Assembly: GCA_023418255.1 (NCBI GenBank)
Contig: JAEZZZ010000030.1
Coordinates: forward strand, 1 to 6,330
Direction of reading: 5' to 3'
DNA from: Bacteroidota bacterium
Lineage (GTDB): Bacteria > Bacteroidota > Bacteroidia > Bacteroidales > Dysgonomonadaceae
DNA: 6,330 nt
Made by a program: the position numbers and the translations under genes. Positions 1-6,227 of the stretch are shown one piece after another. Below the pieces are notes generated by a model. That model did no database searches, was not told the origin of the DNA, and was given only the letters and a program-made list of their open reading frames with translations. The first letter of the stretch is position 1. Every line of letters starts with the position of its first letter.

Positions 1-127
1 TTATTAGGTTTTGATCAGCTATAAAGATACTGATAATCAGCTGCTTAATCATCTTTTTTATGTTAAACTATGTTATGTAAATCATTGAATTTTAATTGGT
101 TAATTGAATATTTACCGAAGTATTAAT
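1..127 (-). mobile_element. 5' end of an insertion sequence, left copy (element extends off the left edge)
   Basis: This stretch is the reverse complement of 6099-6225, with 126 of 127 bases identical and no gaps (position n pairs with 6226-n). The only difference is C at 44, where the right copy implies A. In the right copy the same sequence leads directly into a transposase-like reading frame. By analogy the left copy is the untranslated 5' end of an identical element transcribed leftward, whose start codon would lie just outside the window. The last shared bases are ATTAAT (122-127), a palindrome that may be target rather than element, so the true element end is somewhere between about 121 and 127. 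The repeat is seen directly; calling it an IS is inference, because neither the other end nor a full transposase is visible. Confidence 0.7.
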
Positions 128-1175
128 GAGTACAACAGCGAAAATATTAGCCGAAAAGGCTGATTATCTCTTACAACACGAGTGTAAGACCATTGACAAA
201 TCATTGCTCCACGTTCCTTCACCCAACATTGTGGACGAAGTTTGGCAATATTCTGACAGAAACCCACAAACGCTTCGTAGCATGCAGCAACTGCTGGGAC
301 ATGGTCGTTTGGCAAACACAGGATATGTTTCTATCCTGCCCGTCGATCAAGGAATTGAACACACTGCCGGTGCATCTTTTGCACCCAATCCTTTGTATTT
401 CGATCCCGAAAATATCGTGAAACTTGCCATTGAAGGGGGTTGTAACGGAGTGGCTTCAACGTATGGTAATTTGGCTGCCGTAGCTCGCAAATATGCCCAC
501 AAAATTCCCTTCATCGTAAAAATCAATCACAATGAACTTCTTACATATCCCAATTCATACAACCAAATTCCTTTTGGTTCGGTGTATGAAGCATGGAATA
601 TGGGTGCCGTGGCTGTGGGTGCAACCATCTATTTTGGTTCCGATCATAGCCGCGATCAAATTGTGCAGATTGCAGAAGCATTTGAGGAGGCGCACGAACT
701 GGGAATGGTAACCATCTTGTGGTGCTACCTGAGAAATAATGAATTTAAAAAAGAAGGTGTAGATTATCACGATGCTGCGGACCTGACCGGACAGGCAAAT
801 CATCTTGGTGTTACCATCAAAGCCGATATTGTGAAGCAAAAATTGCCGACAACGAACGGTGGTTTCAAAAAAATAAACTTCGCGAAATATAACGAGAAAA
901 TGTACACTGAACTTTCAAGCGAGCATCCCATCGACCTGTGTCGCTACCAAGTGGCTAACGGATATATGGGGCGCGTAGGCTTGATTAACTCCGGTGGTGC
1001 CTCCGGCAAAAACGACTTGCAAGACGCTGTTGAAACAGCTGTTATCAACAAACGCGCCGGAGGAATGGGATTGATTAGTGGTAGAAAAGCCTTCCAAAAA
1101 CCGATGAAAGAGGGTGTTCAACTGCTTCACGCCATTCAAGATGTGTATTTGGATAAAGACATTACAATAGCGTAA
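126..1175 (+). CDS. fbaB: Class I fructose-bisphosphate aldolase, DhnA/FbaB type
   Basis: Cytosolic enzyme that reversibly cleaves fructose-1,6-bisphosphate to dihydroxyacetone phosphate and glyceraldehyde-3-phosphate through a Schiff base (glycolysis and gluconeogenesis). The 349-residue product aligns end to end with E. coli FbaB (350 residues) as I remember it, including the N-terminal 'LLQH' and the C-terminal 'DVYLDKDITIA'. Visible landmarks are LPVDQGIEH (71-79), GATIYFGS (165-172), the presumed Schiff-base Lys237 in ADIVKQK, and the phosphate-binding loops NSGGASG (288-294) and GLISGRKAF (315-323). The ATG at 126 gives the family-typical N-terminus, so the gene is complete although the IS repeat ends within its start codon. 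Whatever promoter it originally had immediately upstream has been replaced by IS sequence. No Shine-Dalgarno is seen, and any transcription must come from within or beyond the element. Two terminators follow, so it is probably monocistronic. Confidence 0.96.
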   Translation: MSTTAKILAEKADYLLQHECKTIDKSLLHVPSPNIVDEVWQYSDRNPQTLRSMQQLLGHGRLANTGYVSILPVDQGIEHTAGASFAPNPLYFDPENIVKLAIEGGCNGVASTYGNLAAVARKYAHKIPFIVKINHNELLTYPNSYNQIPFGSVYEAWNMGAVAVGATIYFGSDHSRDQIVQIAEAFEEAHELGMVTILWCYLRNNEFKKEGVDYHDAADLTGQANHLGVTIKADIVKQKLPTTNGGFKKINFAKYNEKMYTELSSEHPIDLCRYQVANGYMGRVGLINSGGASGKNDLQDAVETAVINKRAGGMGLISGRKAFQKPMKEGVQLLHAIQDVYLDKDITIA

Positions 1176-1197
1176 TTTTTTATAGCATCCAATATTT

Positions 1198-1238
1198 GCC
1201 GCTGAGCCGATAAGAAAAACGACTCAGTGGCTTTTTTT
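1198..1238 (+). terminator. Intrinsic terminator of fbaB
   Basis: A 9-bp stem, GCCGCTGAG (1198-1206) with CTCAGTGGC (1223-1231), contains one G-U pair and is followed at once by seven T (1232-1238). It lies 22 bp after the fbaB stop codon, on the expected strand. Confidence 0.85.
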
Positions 1239-1268
1239 ATACTCCTTCAAGGGAGAAAAAGCACATTT

Positions 1269-1294
1269 CAAGCATCGTTGCTTGGCATTTTTTT
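1269..1294 (+). terminator. Second, weaker terminator-like hairpin after fbaB
   Basis: A perfect 6-bp stem, CAAGCA (1269-1274) with TGCTTG (1279-1284), has a TCGT tetraloop. Three bases later comes a run of seven T (1288-1294). It may be a back-up terminator in tandem with the first. The hairpin overlaps the region where a -33 element for the ddh promoter would lie, so the two functions would share DNA. Confidence 0.45.
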
Positions 1295-1296
1295 CG

Positions 1297-1304
1297 TACT
1301 TTTG
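1297..1304 (+). promoter_or_regulatory. Probable Bacteroidota -7 promoter box for ddh
   Basis: TACTTTTG matches the Bacteroides sigma-ABfr -7 consensus TAnnTTTG exactly. It sits just after the fbaB terminators and 73 bp before the ddh start, which would give a leader of roughly 65-70 nt. The upstream -33 element is poor: only a TTG at 1278-1280, at shorter spacing than the usual 19-21. The call rests on the -7 match and position only. Confidence 0.5.
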
Positions 1305-1331
1305 TTCTAATCTAAACGGAAGGAATAATAT

Positions 1332-1385
1332 ATGAACAACACTATATCAACATTAAACAATAAAATAAAAAAATTAGATGAATAA
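1332..1385 (+). CDS. Possible 17-residue leader peptide overlapping the ddh start
   Basis: An ATG at 1332 opens a 17-codon frame (MNNTISTLNNKIKKLDE) whose TAA (1383-1385) lies just inside ddh, so the ddh ATG (1378) is embedded in its last codons as ATGAATAA. It is preceded about 8 nt upstream by GGAAGG, better Shine-Dalgarno complementarity than ddh itself has, which suggests possible translational coupling. It contains three lysine codons, but the region is so A-rich that Lys and Asn are expected by chance. It may well be non-coding; conservation of the frame would be needed to believe it. Confidence 0.2.
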   Translation: MNNTISTLNNKIKKLDE

Positions 1386-2277
1386 AAAAATAAGAGCCGC
1401 CATCATCGGCTATGGAAATATCGGAAAATTTGTTTTACAGGCATTGCAGCAAGCACCTGATTTTGAGATTGCGGGCATTGTGAGGAGAAATATTCAAAAC
1501 CCACCACAAGAATTAAGCAACTATGCTGTTGCCGAATCAATATCGAAACTGGAAAACGTGGATGTGGCCATATTGTGCGCGCCAACGCGCGAGATTGAGA
1601 ACTACGCGAAAGAGTGTTTGACGCTTGGTGTCAACACGGTGGACAGCTTTGATATTCACACACAAATTGTTACATTAAGAAAGTCGTTGAACGACGTTGC
1701 AAAGCAAAATAATGCTGTTTCCATTGTCTCTGCAGGATGGGATCCGGGTAGCGACTCCGTTGTTCGCGCGTTGATGCAGGCAATGGCACCCAAAGGATTG
1801 ACGTATACTAATTTCGGGCCCGGAATGAGCATGGGACATACGGTGGCCGCGAAAGCCGTTTACGGAGTCAAATCGGCCCTGTCCGTAACCATACCGTTAG
1901 GTACCGGAATTCATCGCCGAATGGTCTATGTGGAACCGGATGAAGGAGCCGATTTTAAATCGGTGAAAGAAGCCATCCTGAACGACGAATATTTCGTGCA
2001 CGATGAAACACATGTGATGCAAGTGGACAGCGTGGAAATGCTCAAAGACATGGGACATGGCGTATTGATGGAGCGAAAAGGAGTTTCGGGTAGCACACAC
2101 AATCAATTGATTTCCTTTGAAATGCGAATTAATAATCCGGCTCTCACGGCTCAGGTTTTGGTTGCCACGGCAAGAGCAGCCATGCGGCAAGCTCCCGGAG
2201 CTTATACGCTTATCGAAATTCCTGTTATTGACCTGTTGCCGGGGGACAGAGAGGAATGGATTGGTAAATTGGTGTGA
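1378..2277 (+). CDS. ddh: meso-Diaminopimelate D-dehydrogenase
   Basis: NADPH-dependent enzyme that reductively aminates L-2-amino-6-oxopimelate (the open-chain form of tetrahydrodipicolinate) with ammonia to meso-diaminopimelate, a one-step route to the lysine and peptidoglycan precursor. The N-terminal Rossmann fold starts at AAIIGYGNIGK (7-17), and VRR (35-37) is well placed to bind the NADP 2'-phosphate. Family hallmarks are SAGWDPG (118-124) and FGPGMSMGH (146-154). The length, 299 residues, and the positions of Trp121, Met152 and His227 agree with my memory of the Symbiobacterium type II enzyme rather than the longer Corynebacterium type I enzyme (which has Gln in place of Met152). The start gives the canonical short N-terminus before the glycine-rich loop. 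It is flanked by its own promoter and that of lgt, so it is probably transcribed alone. An oxidoreductase of the same Rossmann superfamily with another substrate is unlikely given the WDPG and GPG motifs. Confidence 0.93.
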   Translation: MNKKIRAAIIGYGNIGKFVLQALQQAPDFEIAGIVRRNIQNPPQELSNYAVAESISKLENVDVAILCAPTREIENYAKECLTLGVNTVDSFDIHTQIVTLRKSLNDVAKQNNAVSIVSAGWDPGSDSVVRALMQAMAPKGLTYTNFGPGMSMGHTVAAKAVYGVKSALSVTIPLGTGIHRRMVYVEPDEGADFKSVKEAILNDEYFVHDETHVMQVDSVEMLKDMGHGVLMERKGVSGSTHNQLISFEMRINNPALTAQVLVATARAAMRQAPGAYTLIEIPVIDLLPGDREEWIGKLV

Positions 2278-2407
2278 TGCAAACAGCTCTTTGTGGTGTC
2301 GCCTCATCTCTTGCTTTTTTTGTGATAAATAAGCATCCGTTTGTTTGATAGGTGCTGCCAAAAGATTGTTTTTTGTCGTTCTATGTGGTTTTTAGAATAA
2401 AAACTTG

Positions 2408-2415
2408 TAAATTTG
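2408..2415 (+). promoter_or_regulatory. Probable Bacteroidota -7 promoter box for lgt
   Basis: TAAATTTG is an exact match to TAnnTTTG and ends 21 bp before the lgt start, implying a leader of about 15 nt. A convincing -33 TTTG is not present at 19-21 bp spacing. The rest of the 159-bp ddh-lgt gap holds only a weak hairpin (2332-2337 with 2351-2356, one G-U pair) without an adjacent T run, so I see no clear terminator for ddh. Confidence 0.5.
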
Positions 2416-2436
2416 TACGAAATAAAACTCTAATCT

Positions 2437-3288
2437 ATGCTTTTATCGATAACATGGGATGTCAATCCCAAAATTTTTGAAATATTCGGACATGAGGTTC
2501 GCTGGTATGGTCTTTTTTGGACGGTAGGTTTACTGCTTGCCATTATCATCGTGCAGAAAATTTTTAAACGCGAACAACTTCCCGAGAAATGGTTCGATTC
2601 GCTCTTCGTTTATATGATTGTTGGTATTATTGTGGGAGCACGTCTCGGGCACTGTTTGTTTTACGAACCACACTATTACCTGTCGCATCCATTCCAAATT
2701 TTGGAAATATGGAAGGGTGGCCTGGCAAGCCATGGCGGAGTAGTTGGCATTATCATTGCCGTGTGGTTATATTCGCGCAAAGTGACAAAGAAAAGCATGC
2801 TTTGGACATTTGACCGCGTGATGGTTCCCACAGGATTCACCGCCGCCATGATTCGTATAGGCAATTTGATGAACCATGAGATTTATGGTGGCCCTACCGA
2901 TTTGCCTTGGGGATTTCGCTTTATTGATAATATGGGACAATGGATGCATGGAGCACCGCCAATATACACCGAGCCATCGCACCCGACTCAGATTTACGAA
3001 GCATTGATTTACCTTTTAGTTTTTGCCATCACCATGTGGATGTATTGGAAAACCGATGCGCGTAAACGCCAAGGGCTTATTCTGGGTGTTGGCATTACCG
3101 TCATTTTTGTGGCTCGATTCCTTATCGAATTTATTAAAAATGTTCAAGTAGAAGATTTTGAAATCCCTTTGCGTGAAAGCACCGGACTGATTATGGGGCA
3201 GTGGTTAAGCATTCCTTTCATCCTTTGGGGAATTTGGCTTATTTGGCATGCCACCACGCAAGAAAAAAAGAAGCATAAACTCAATTAA
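2437..3288 (+). CDS. lgt: Phosphatidylglycerol-prolipoprotein diacylglyceryl transferase
   Basis: Inner-membrane enzyme for the first step of lipoprotein maturation. It transfers diacylglyceryl from phosphatidylglycerol to the lipobox cysteine of prolipoproteins. The 283-residue product has several hydrophobic membrane segments (for example about 25-42, 56-76, 100-115, 187-205, 213-232 and 253-272). Signature residues are visible: WYG (23-25), the GGLASHGG block with His99, the Lgt signature MIRIGNLMNHEIYGGP (138-153) with Arg140 and Asn143 in the places of the essential E. coli Arg143 and Asn146, HPTQIYEA (182-189), and ARFLIEF (226-232), which provides the conserved late arginine. The lysine-rich C-terminus is consistent with a cytosolic tail. 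ATG 2437 is the only start that keeps the family N-terminus. fprA follows after 22 bp, so the two are probably one transcript, although lipoprotein processing and O2/NO reduction have no known functional link. Confidence 0.96.
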   Translation: MLLSITWDVNPKIFEIFGHEVRWYGLFWTVGLLLAIIIVQKIFKREQLPEKWFDSLFVYMIVGIIVGARLGHCLFYEPHYYLSHPFQILEIWKGGLASHGGVVGIIIAVWLYSRKVTKKSMLWTFDRVMVPTGFTAAMIRIGNLMNHEIYGGPTDLPWGFRFIDNMGQWMHGAPPIYTEPSHPTQIYEALIYLLVFAITMWMYWKTDARKRQGLILGVGITVIFVARFLIEFIKNVQVEDFEIPLRESTGLIMGQWLSIPFILWGIWLIWHATTQEKKKHKLN

Positions 3289-3310
3289 TTATATAAAAAA
3301 CATTGCTAAT

Positions 3311-4525
3311 ATGATGTATAAACCATTAATTATAACGAATACAGACGATGTTTATTACGTGGGAGTCAACGATCGTTCGAAAGCGTTATTTGAAAATTTG
3401 TGGCCACTACCCCTGGGCGTTGCTTACAATGCATATCTTATTGATGATGAAAAGGTGGCTTTGGTGGACACGGTGGATGTGTGCTATTCAGATGTGTTTT
3501 TTCATAAAACAAACGAGATTTTGGGTGATAAGCCCATCGACTACTTAATTGTGAATCATATGGAGCCCGACCATTCCGGCTCTATTGAGTGGTTGGTGAA
3601 CAAATATCCCAACATAAAAATTGTGGGCAACAACCGCACGGCAGATATGCTGAAAGGGTATTACGGCATTACGAATAATGTGGAAGTGATTAAAAATGGA
3701 ACCGAAATTTCGTTAGGAAAAAACACGTTGCGTTTCTATTTGACGCCGATGGTGCATTGGCCCGAAACCATGATGACCTACATGGCAGAGTCGAAAATAA
3801 TTTTTACGGGCGATGCTTTTGGCACATTCGGGACATTGGACGGCGGTGTATTGGATTCGCAGCTTTGTCCAGACAGGTATTGGGATGAGATGGCTCGCTA
3901 CTATTCCAATATTGTGGGCAAATATGGTTCGTCGGTACAAGGGGCATTAAAAAAACTTTCCGGAGTAGAAATAAAAGGCATTTGTTCCACACACGGACCC
4001 GTTTGGACGTTAAAAGAAAACATTGATAAAGTAATCTCTTTGTATGATAAATGGAGTAAATATGAAGCTGATAAAGGCTTGGTGATTGCCTATGGAAGCA
4101 TGTATGGGCACACCGAACAACTTGCCGAAGTGATTGCGGCCGAAGTGGCTCGATTGGGAATAAAAAATATAGTAATGCACAACGTGTCGAAGAGCCACAC
4201 CTCGGATATCCTTCGTGATATATTTAAATATAAAGCACTCGTTATTGGAGCACCGACCTATAATAATAAATTATTTCCTGATGTTGAAAAATTGGTGTTG
4301 GCATTGCAAAACAGGGGCCTGAAAAATAGAGTCTTCGGATATTTTGGTGGCTTCACATGGGCAGGTGCCGCAGTGAAGGAGTTGAAAGAGTTTGCTGAAA
4401 AAATGTCTTTCGATGTTGTTGGCGAGCCTGTGGAAATGAAACAAGCACTCAATACTGATGTGGTAGAGCAGGCCATGCTGTTGGCAAAAGCCATAGCCGA
4501 TAAATTGAACGAAGAGAGTGAATAA
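3311..4525 (+). CDS. fprA: Flavo-diiron protein (FprA family A-type flavoprotein), O2/NO reductase
   Basis: Cytosolic flavo-diiron protein. The family reduces O2 to water and/or NO to N2O and protects anaerobes from oxidative or nitrosative stress, with electrons usually supplied by rubredoxin or a related donor. It has about 404 residues and two domains. The metallo-beta-lactamase-like domain (about 1-250) carries the complete diiron ligand set: HMEPDH (83-88, ligands His83, Glu85, Asp87), His149 in MVHWPET, Asp168 in FTGDAFG and His228 in STHGPVW. The flavodoxin domain (about 256-400) starts with VIAYGSMYGHTEQ, the FMN-phosphate loop. No rubredoxin or flavin-reductase extension follows, so it is the simple class A type and needs an external reductase. 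The frame stays open back to an ATG at 3248, but that would overlap lgt and add a lysine-rich, non-family extension; I chose 3311 (3314 is equally possible). Sequence alone does not decide O2 versus NO preference. Confidence 0.94.
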   Translation: MMYKPLIITNTDDVYYVGVNDRSKALFENLWPLPLGVAYNAYLIDDEKVALVDTVDVCYSDVFFHKTNEILGDKPIDYLIVNHMEPDHSGSIEWLVNKYPNIKIVGNNRTADMLKGYYGITNNVEVIKNGTEISLGKNTLRFYLTPMVHWPETMMTYMAESKIIFTGDAFGTFGTLDGGVLDSQLCPDRYWDEMARYYSNIVGKYGSSVQGALKKLSGVEIKGICSTHGPVWTLKENIDKVISLYDKWSKYEADKGLVIAYGSMYGHTEQLAEVIAAEVARLGIKNIVMHNVSKSHTSDILRDIFKYKALVIGAPTYNNKLFPDVEKLVLALQNRGLKNRVFGYFGGFTWAGAAVKELKEFAEKMSFDVVGEPVEMKQALNTDVVEQAMLLAKAIADKLNEESE

Positions 4526-4537
4526 ATTATTGTATGA

Positions 4538-4553
4538 ATAGATAAAAATCTAT
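4538..4553 (+). other. Small hairpin between fprA and nagB
   Basis: A 6-bp A/T-rich stem, ATAGAT with ATCTAT, around an AAAA loop is followed by CCTTTTATTT. It is too weak to be a confident terminator and could at most attenuate read-through from fprA into nagB. No TAnnTTTG box is seen in this 55-bp gap, so nagB may depend partly on the lgt-fprA transcript. Confidence 0.25.
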
Positions 4554-4580
4554 CCTTTTATTTAAAATTATAAAACAAAT

Positions 4581-5390
4581 ATGAGACTTATAATTCAACC
4601 GGATACAAATCAAATGGCGCAGTGGGCGGCAAATTATGTCGCGGCAAAAATTAATAAAGCAAAACCGACACCGGAAAAACCGTTTAAATTGGGATTACCC
4701 ACCGGCTCATCGCCAATGAAAATGTATGCTGCACTTATCAAACTGTATGAAACGGGTAACGTATCATTCAAAAATGTGATTACTTTCAATATGGATGAAT
4801 ATGTCGGATTGCCTGCCGACCATCCGCAGAGTTATCATACCTTTATGTGGACAAACTTCTTCAATCACATTGATATCAAAAAAGAGAATGTACATATTCT
4901 TGATGGTATGGCAGACGATTTGGAAGCAGAATGTCAAGCATTTGAAGATAAAATAAAAGAAGTTGGAGGAATCGACCTGTTTCTTGGTGGCATCGGGCCT
5001 GATGGACATATTGCGTTTAACGAACCGGGTTCGTCCATCAGTTCGCGTACGCGAATTAAAACATTGACAACGGATACCATTGTGGCAAATTCACGCTTTT
5101 TTGATAACGATGTGGACAAAGTTCCCAAAACGGCACTAACTGTTGGAGTGGCAACCGTAATGGATGCCGAAGAGGTGTTAATTCTTGTAAACGGACATCA
5201 CAAAGCACGTGCTTTGTATCATGCAGTAGAAGGCCCTATCACGCAGATGTGGACAATCAGCGCGTTGCAAATGCATCGTAAAGGCATCATCGTGTGCGAC
5301 TACGATGCTTGTGCCGAATTGAAAGTGGGAACCTACAAGTACTTCTTGGACATTGAGCACGACAATCTCGATCCGGAAACATTATTGTAG
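4581..5390 (+). CDS. nagB: Glucosamine-6-phosphate deaminase
   Basis: Cytosolic enzyme that converts glucosamine-6-phosphate to fructose-6-phosphate and ammonia, the step that brings amino sugars into glycolysis. The 269 residues match the hexameric E. coli enzyme (266) over the full length and in numbering. Catalytic residues are Asp72 (FNMDEYVG), Asp141, His143 and Glu148 (GPDGHIAFNEP). The allosteric N-acetylglucosamine-6-phosphate site of E. coli NagB is also conserved (Ser151, Arg158, Lys160, Thr161, and Tyr254 near the C-terminus), so I infer that it is allosterically activated, unlike the shorter Bacillus-type enzymes. ATG 4581 starts with the typical MRLII. There is no nagA, transporter or regulator beside it; its neighbours are fprA upstream and a bidirectional terminator downstream. 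Confidence 0.96.
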   Translation: MRLIIQPDTNQMAQWAANYVAAKINKAKPTPEKPFKLGLPTGSSPMKMYAALIKLYETGNVSFKNVITFNMDEYVGLPADHPQSYHTFMWTNFFNHIDIKKENVHILDGMADDLEAECQAFEDKIKEVGGIDLFLGGIGPDGHIAFNEPGSSISSRTRIKTLTTDTIVANSRFFDNDVDKVPKTALTVGVATVMDAEEVLILVNGHHKARALYHAVEGPITQMWTISALQMHRKGIIVCDYDACAELKVGTYKYFLDIEHDNLDPETLL

Positions 5391-5412
5391 CGCGGTATAT
5401 CGCAGGATGAAT

Positions 5413-5445
5413 AAAAAAGCGTACAACCTCTTGTGCGCTTTTTTT
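5413..5445. terminator. Bidirectional intrinsic terminator between convergent genes
   Basis: The stem AGCGTACAA (5418-5426) with TTGTGCGCT (5431-5439) has one G-T wobble and a CCTC loop. It is flanked by A on the left (5413-5418) and T on the right (to 5445). It therefore reads as stem plus U-run on both strands, ending nagB (+) and the repeat-protein gene (-), whose stop codon is at 5469-5471. Confidence 0.85.
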
Positions 5446-5468
5446 ATTGTCTTTGGCAAAGGCGATTT

Positions 5469-6023
5469 TTAGAAAATTGAAACCCATAATCCGGGAGTCG
5501 AGCCTCTTATCTCAGAGAGTTTACCATTGAAGAAACTATATTCAAACCGCGTATTTCCTATCTGTGAAATCTTATCGGTATGAAAATCATATTCGATGCG
5601 ATATTTTCCAATCTTTTTTACTCTTCCGGTGCTGAATTCATACTCTATTTTATATGGACCAACTTGTGCTAATCGATCGGATGAAAATTCATATTCAATC
5701 TTGTATGGTCCTGCCTTTTTTAATTTTCCACTGAAATTATCATATAGTCGTATTCCTTCTCGCAATACTGAAAAACCGGTGAGTCGCCCATTTTCTAATG
5801 TGATCATAAGGTCATTGTCAATCACGATTTTGGCGGATTTTCCCGAACCGTTATCTTCAACAAGGACATTGTCATCGTAAATATCGGCATATTCCCACGT
5901 GCCATCTTCATAGAGCAACACTTCATCGCCATGTATTGTGCGCGCACGCAGTTGTGCACGCATTGAGATTATGTTTGCCATGCAAACAGCACCGATAATC
6001 AAGATTATGTTTTTTGCTTTCAC
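5469..6023 (-). CDS. Exported protein with 17-residue tandem repeats, function unknown
   Basis: I do not recognise a named family. The 184-residue product begins with a lysine-containing, hydrophobic N-terminus (1 to about 23, ending MRAQ), which looks like a type I signal peptide; the cysteine at 14 has no proper lipobox. A short segment YEDGTWEY (38-45) resembles the 'EDGTWEY' motif I recall from many secreted Bacteroidota proteins. Four tandem 17-residue repeats fill 105-172, pattern G-x-Y-x-I-E-Y-x-F-x(4)-[LVI]-x-x-[IV], and one or two degenerate units precede them (about 66-104). Alternating hydrophobic and aromatic positions suggest consecutive beta-hairpins. The start is GTG (6021-6023): an in-frame TAA lies 15 bp upstream, and the overlapping ATG is followed at once by TGA. 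The next in-frame ATG (residue 15) would destroy the signal peptide. The right IS repeat begins 75 bp upstream and may have replaced its promoter; no clear -7 box is seen. Confidence 0.8.
   Translation of the reverse strand: MKAKNIILIIGAVCMANIISMRAQLRARTIHGDEVLLYEDGTWEYADIYDDNVLVEDNGSGKSAKIVIDNDLMITLENGRLTGFSVLREGIRLYDNFSGKLKKAGPYKIEYEFSSDRLAQVGPYKIEYEFSTGRVKKIGKYRIEYDFHTDKISQIGNTRFEYSFFNGKLSEIRGSTPGLWVSIF
5508..5711 (-). repeat. Four 51-bp coding tandem repeats
   Basis: The region codes for repeat units at residues 105-121, 122-138, 139-155 and 156-172, each exactly 17 codons. Units 1 and 2 share GPYKIEYEFS. Units 3 and 4 keep the Tyr/Phe skeleton (GKYRIEYDF, GNTRFEYSF). At DNA level the units differ at many synonymous positions, so the repeat is old and held by selection on protein, not a recent slippage array. 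Confidence 0.85.
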
Positions 6024-6178
6024 ATTTCTCTGTTTTTATAATAAATTATACTGTTCCGACTTTGATATCAGATTTCCTTTTTTTACGTATTCTTCGATAT
6101 TAATACTTCGGTAAATATTCAATTAACCAATTAAAATTCAATGATTTACATAACATAGTTTAACATAAAAAAGATGAT

Positions 6179-6192
6179 TAATCAGCTGATTA
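6179..6192. repeat. 14-bp perfect palindrome in the IS leader
   Basis: TAATCAGCTGATTA is its own reverse complement. Its AGCTGAT half (6184-6190) recurs 22 bp downstream (6206-6212), about two helical turns away, next to the transposase start. Such an arrangement could be a protein-binding site, perhaps transposase autoregulation; this is inference. In the left copy the matching site (34-47) is broken by the single mismatch at 44. Confidence 0.5.
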
Positions 6193-6196
6193 TCAG

Positions 6197-6204
6197 TATC
6201 TTTA
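6197..6204 (+). promoter_or_regulatory. Weak candidate -7 box for the IS transposase
   Basis: TATCTTTA matches TAnnTTTG at all fixed positions but the last. It lies 23 bp before the start codon at 6228 and between the two AGCTGAT copies. No convincing -33 element was found. The same box exists in inverse orientation in the left copy (22-29). Confidence 0.25.
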
Positions 6205-6227
6205 TAGCTGATCAAAACCTAATAAAG

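Noticed and set aside
1176..1377. Riboswitch (for example lysine type) ahead of ddh
   Set aside because: The fbaB terminators occupy most of the gap and the likely ddh leader is only about 65-70 nt of A-rich sequence without stable stems, too short and unstructured for a lysine riboswitch.
1897..2361. 154-codon open frame on the - strand opposite ddh
   Set aside because: It lies antisense to the well-supported ddh gene, and the His/Cys-rich composition is typical of a shadow frame; no recognisable domain.
3248..3310. Upstream extension of fprA to the ATG at 3248
   Set aside because: It overlaps the end of lgt by 41 bases and adds 21 mostly basic/polar residues that are not part of the flavo-diiron fold; ATG 3311/3314 gives the usual length.
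5596..5880. 94-codon + strand frame opposite the repeat protein
   Set aside because: It is the mirror of the 17-residue repeat region and its own repeats (NSYSILYGP) are a by-product of the coding repeats on the other strand.
1..6225. Phase-variable invertible promoter or DNA switch
   Set aside because: Known invertible promoters in this phylum have short repeats around small segments with a recombinase nearby. Here the repeat is 127 bp, the interior is 6 kb of housekeeping genes and no recombinase is seen; IS copies explain it better.
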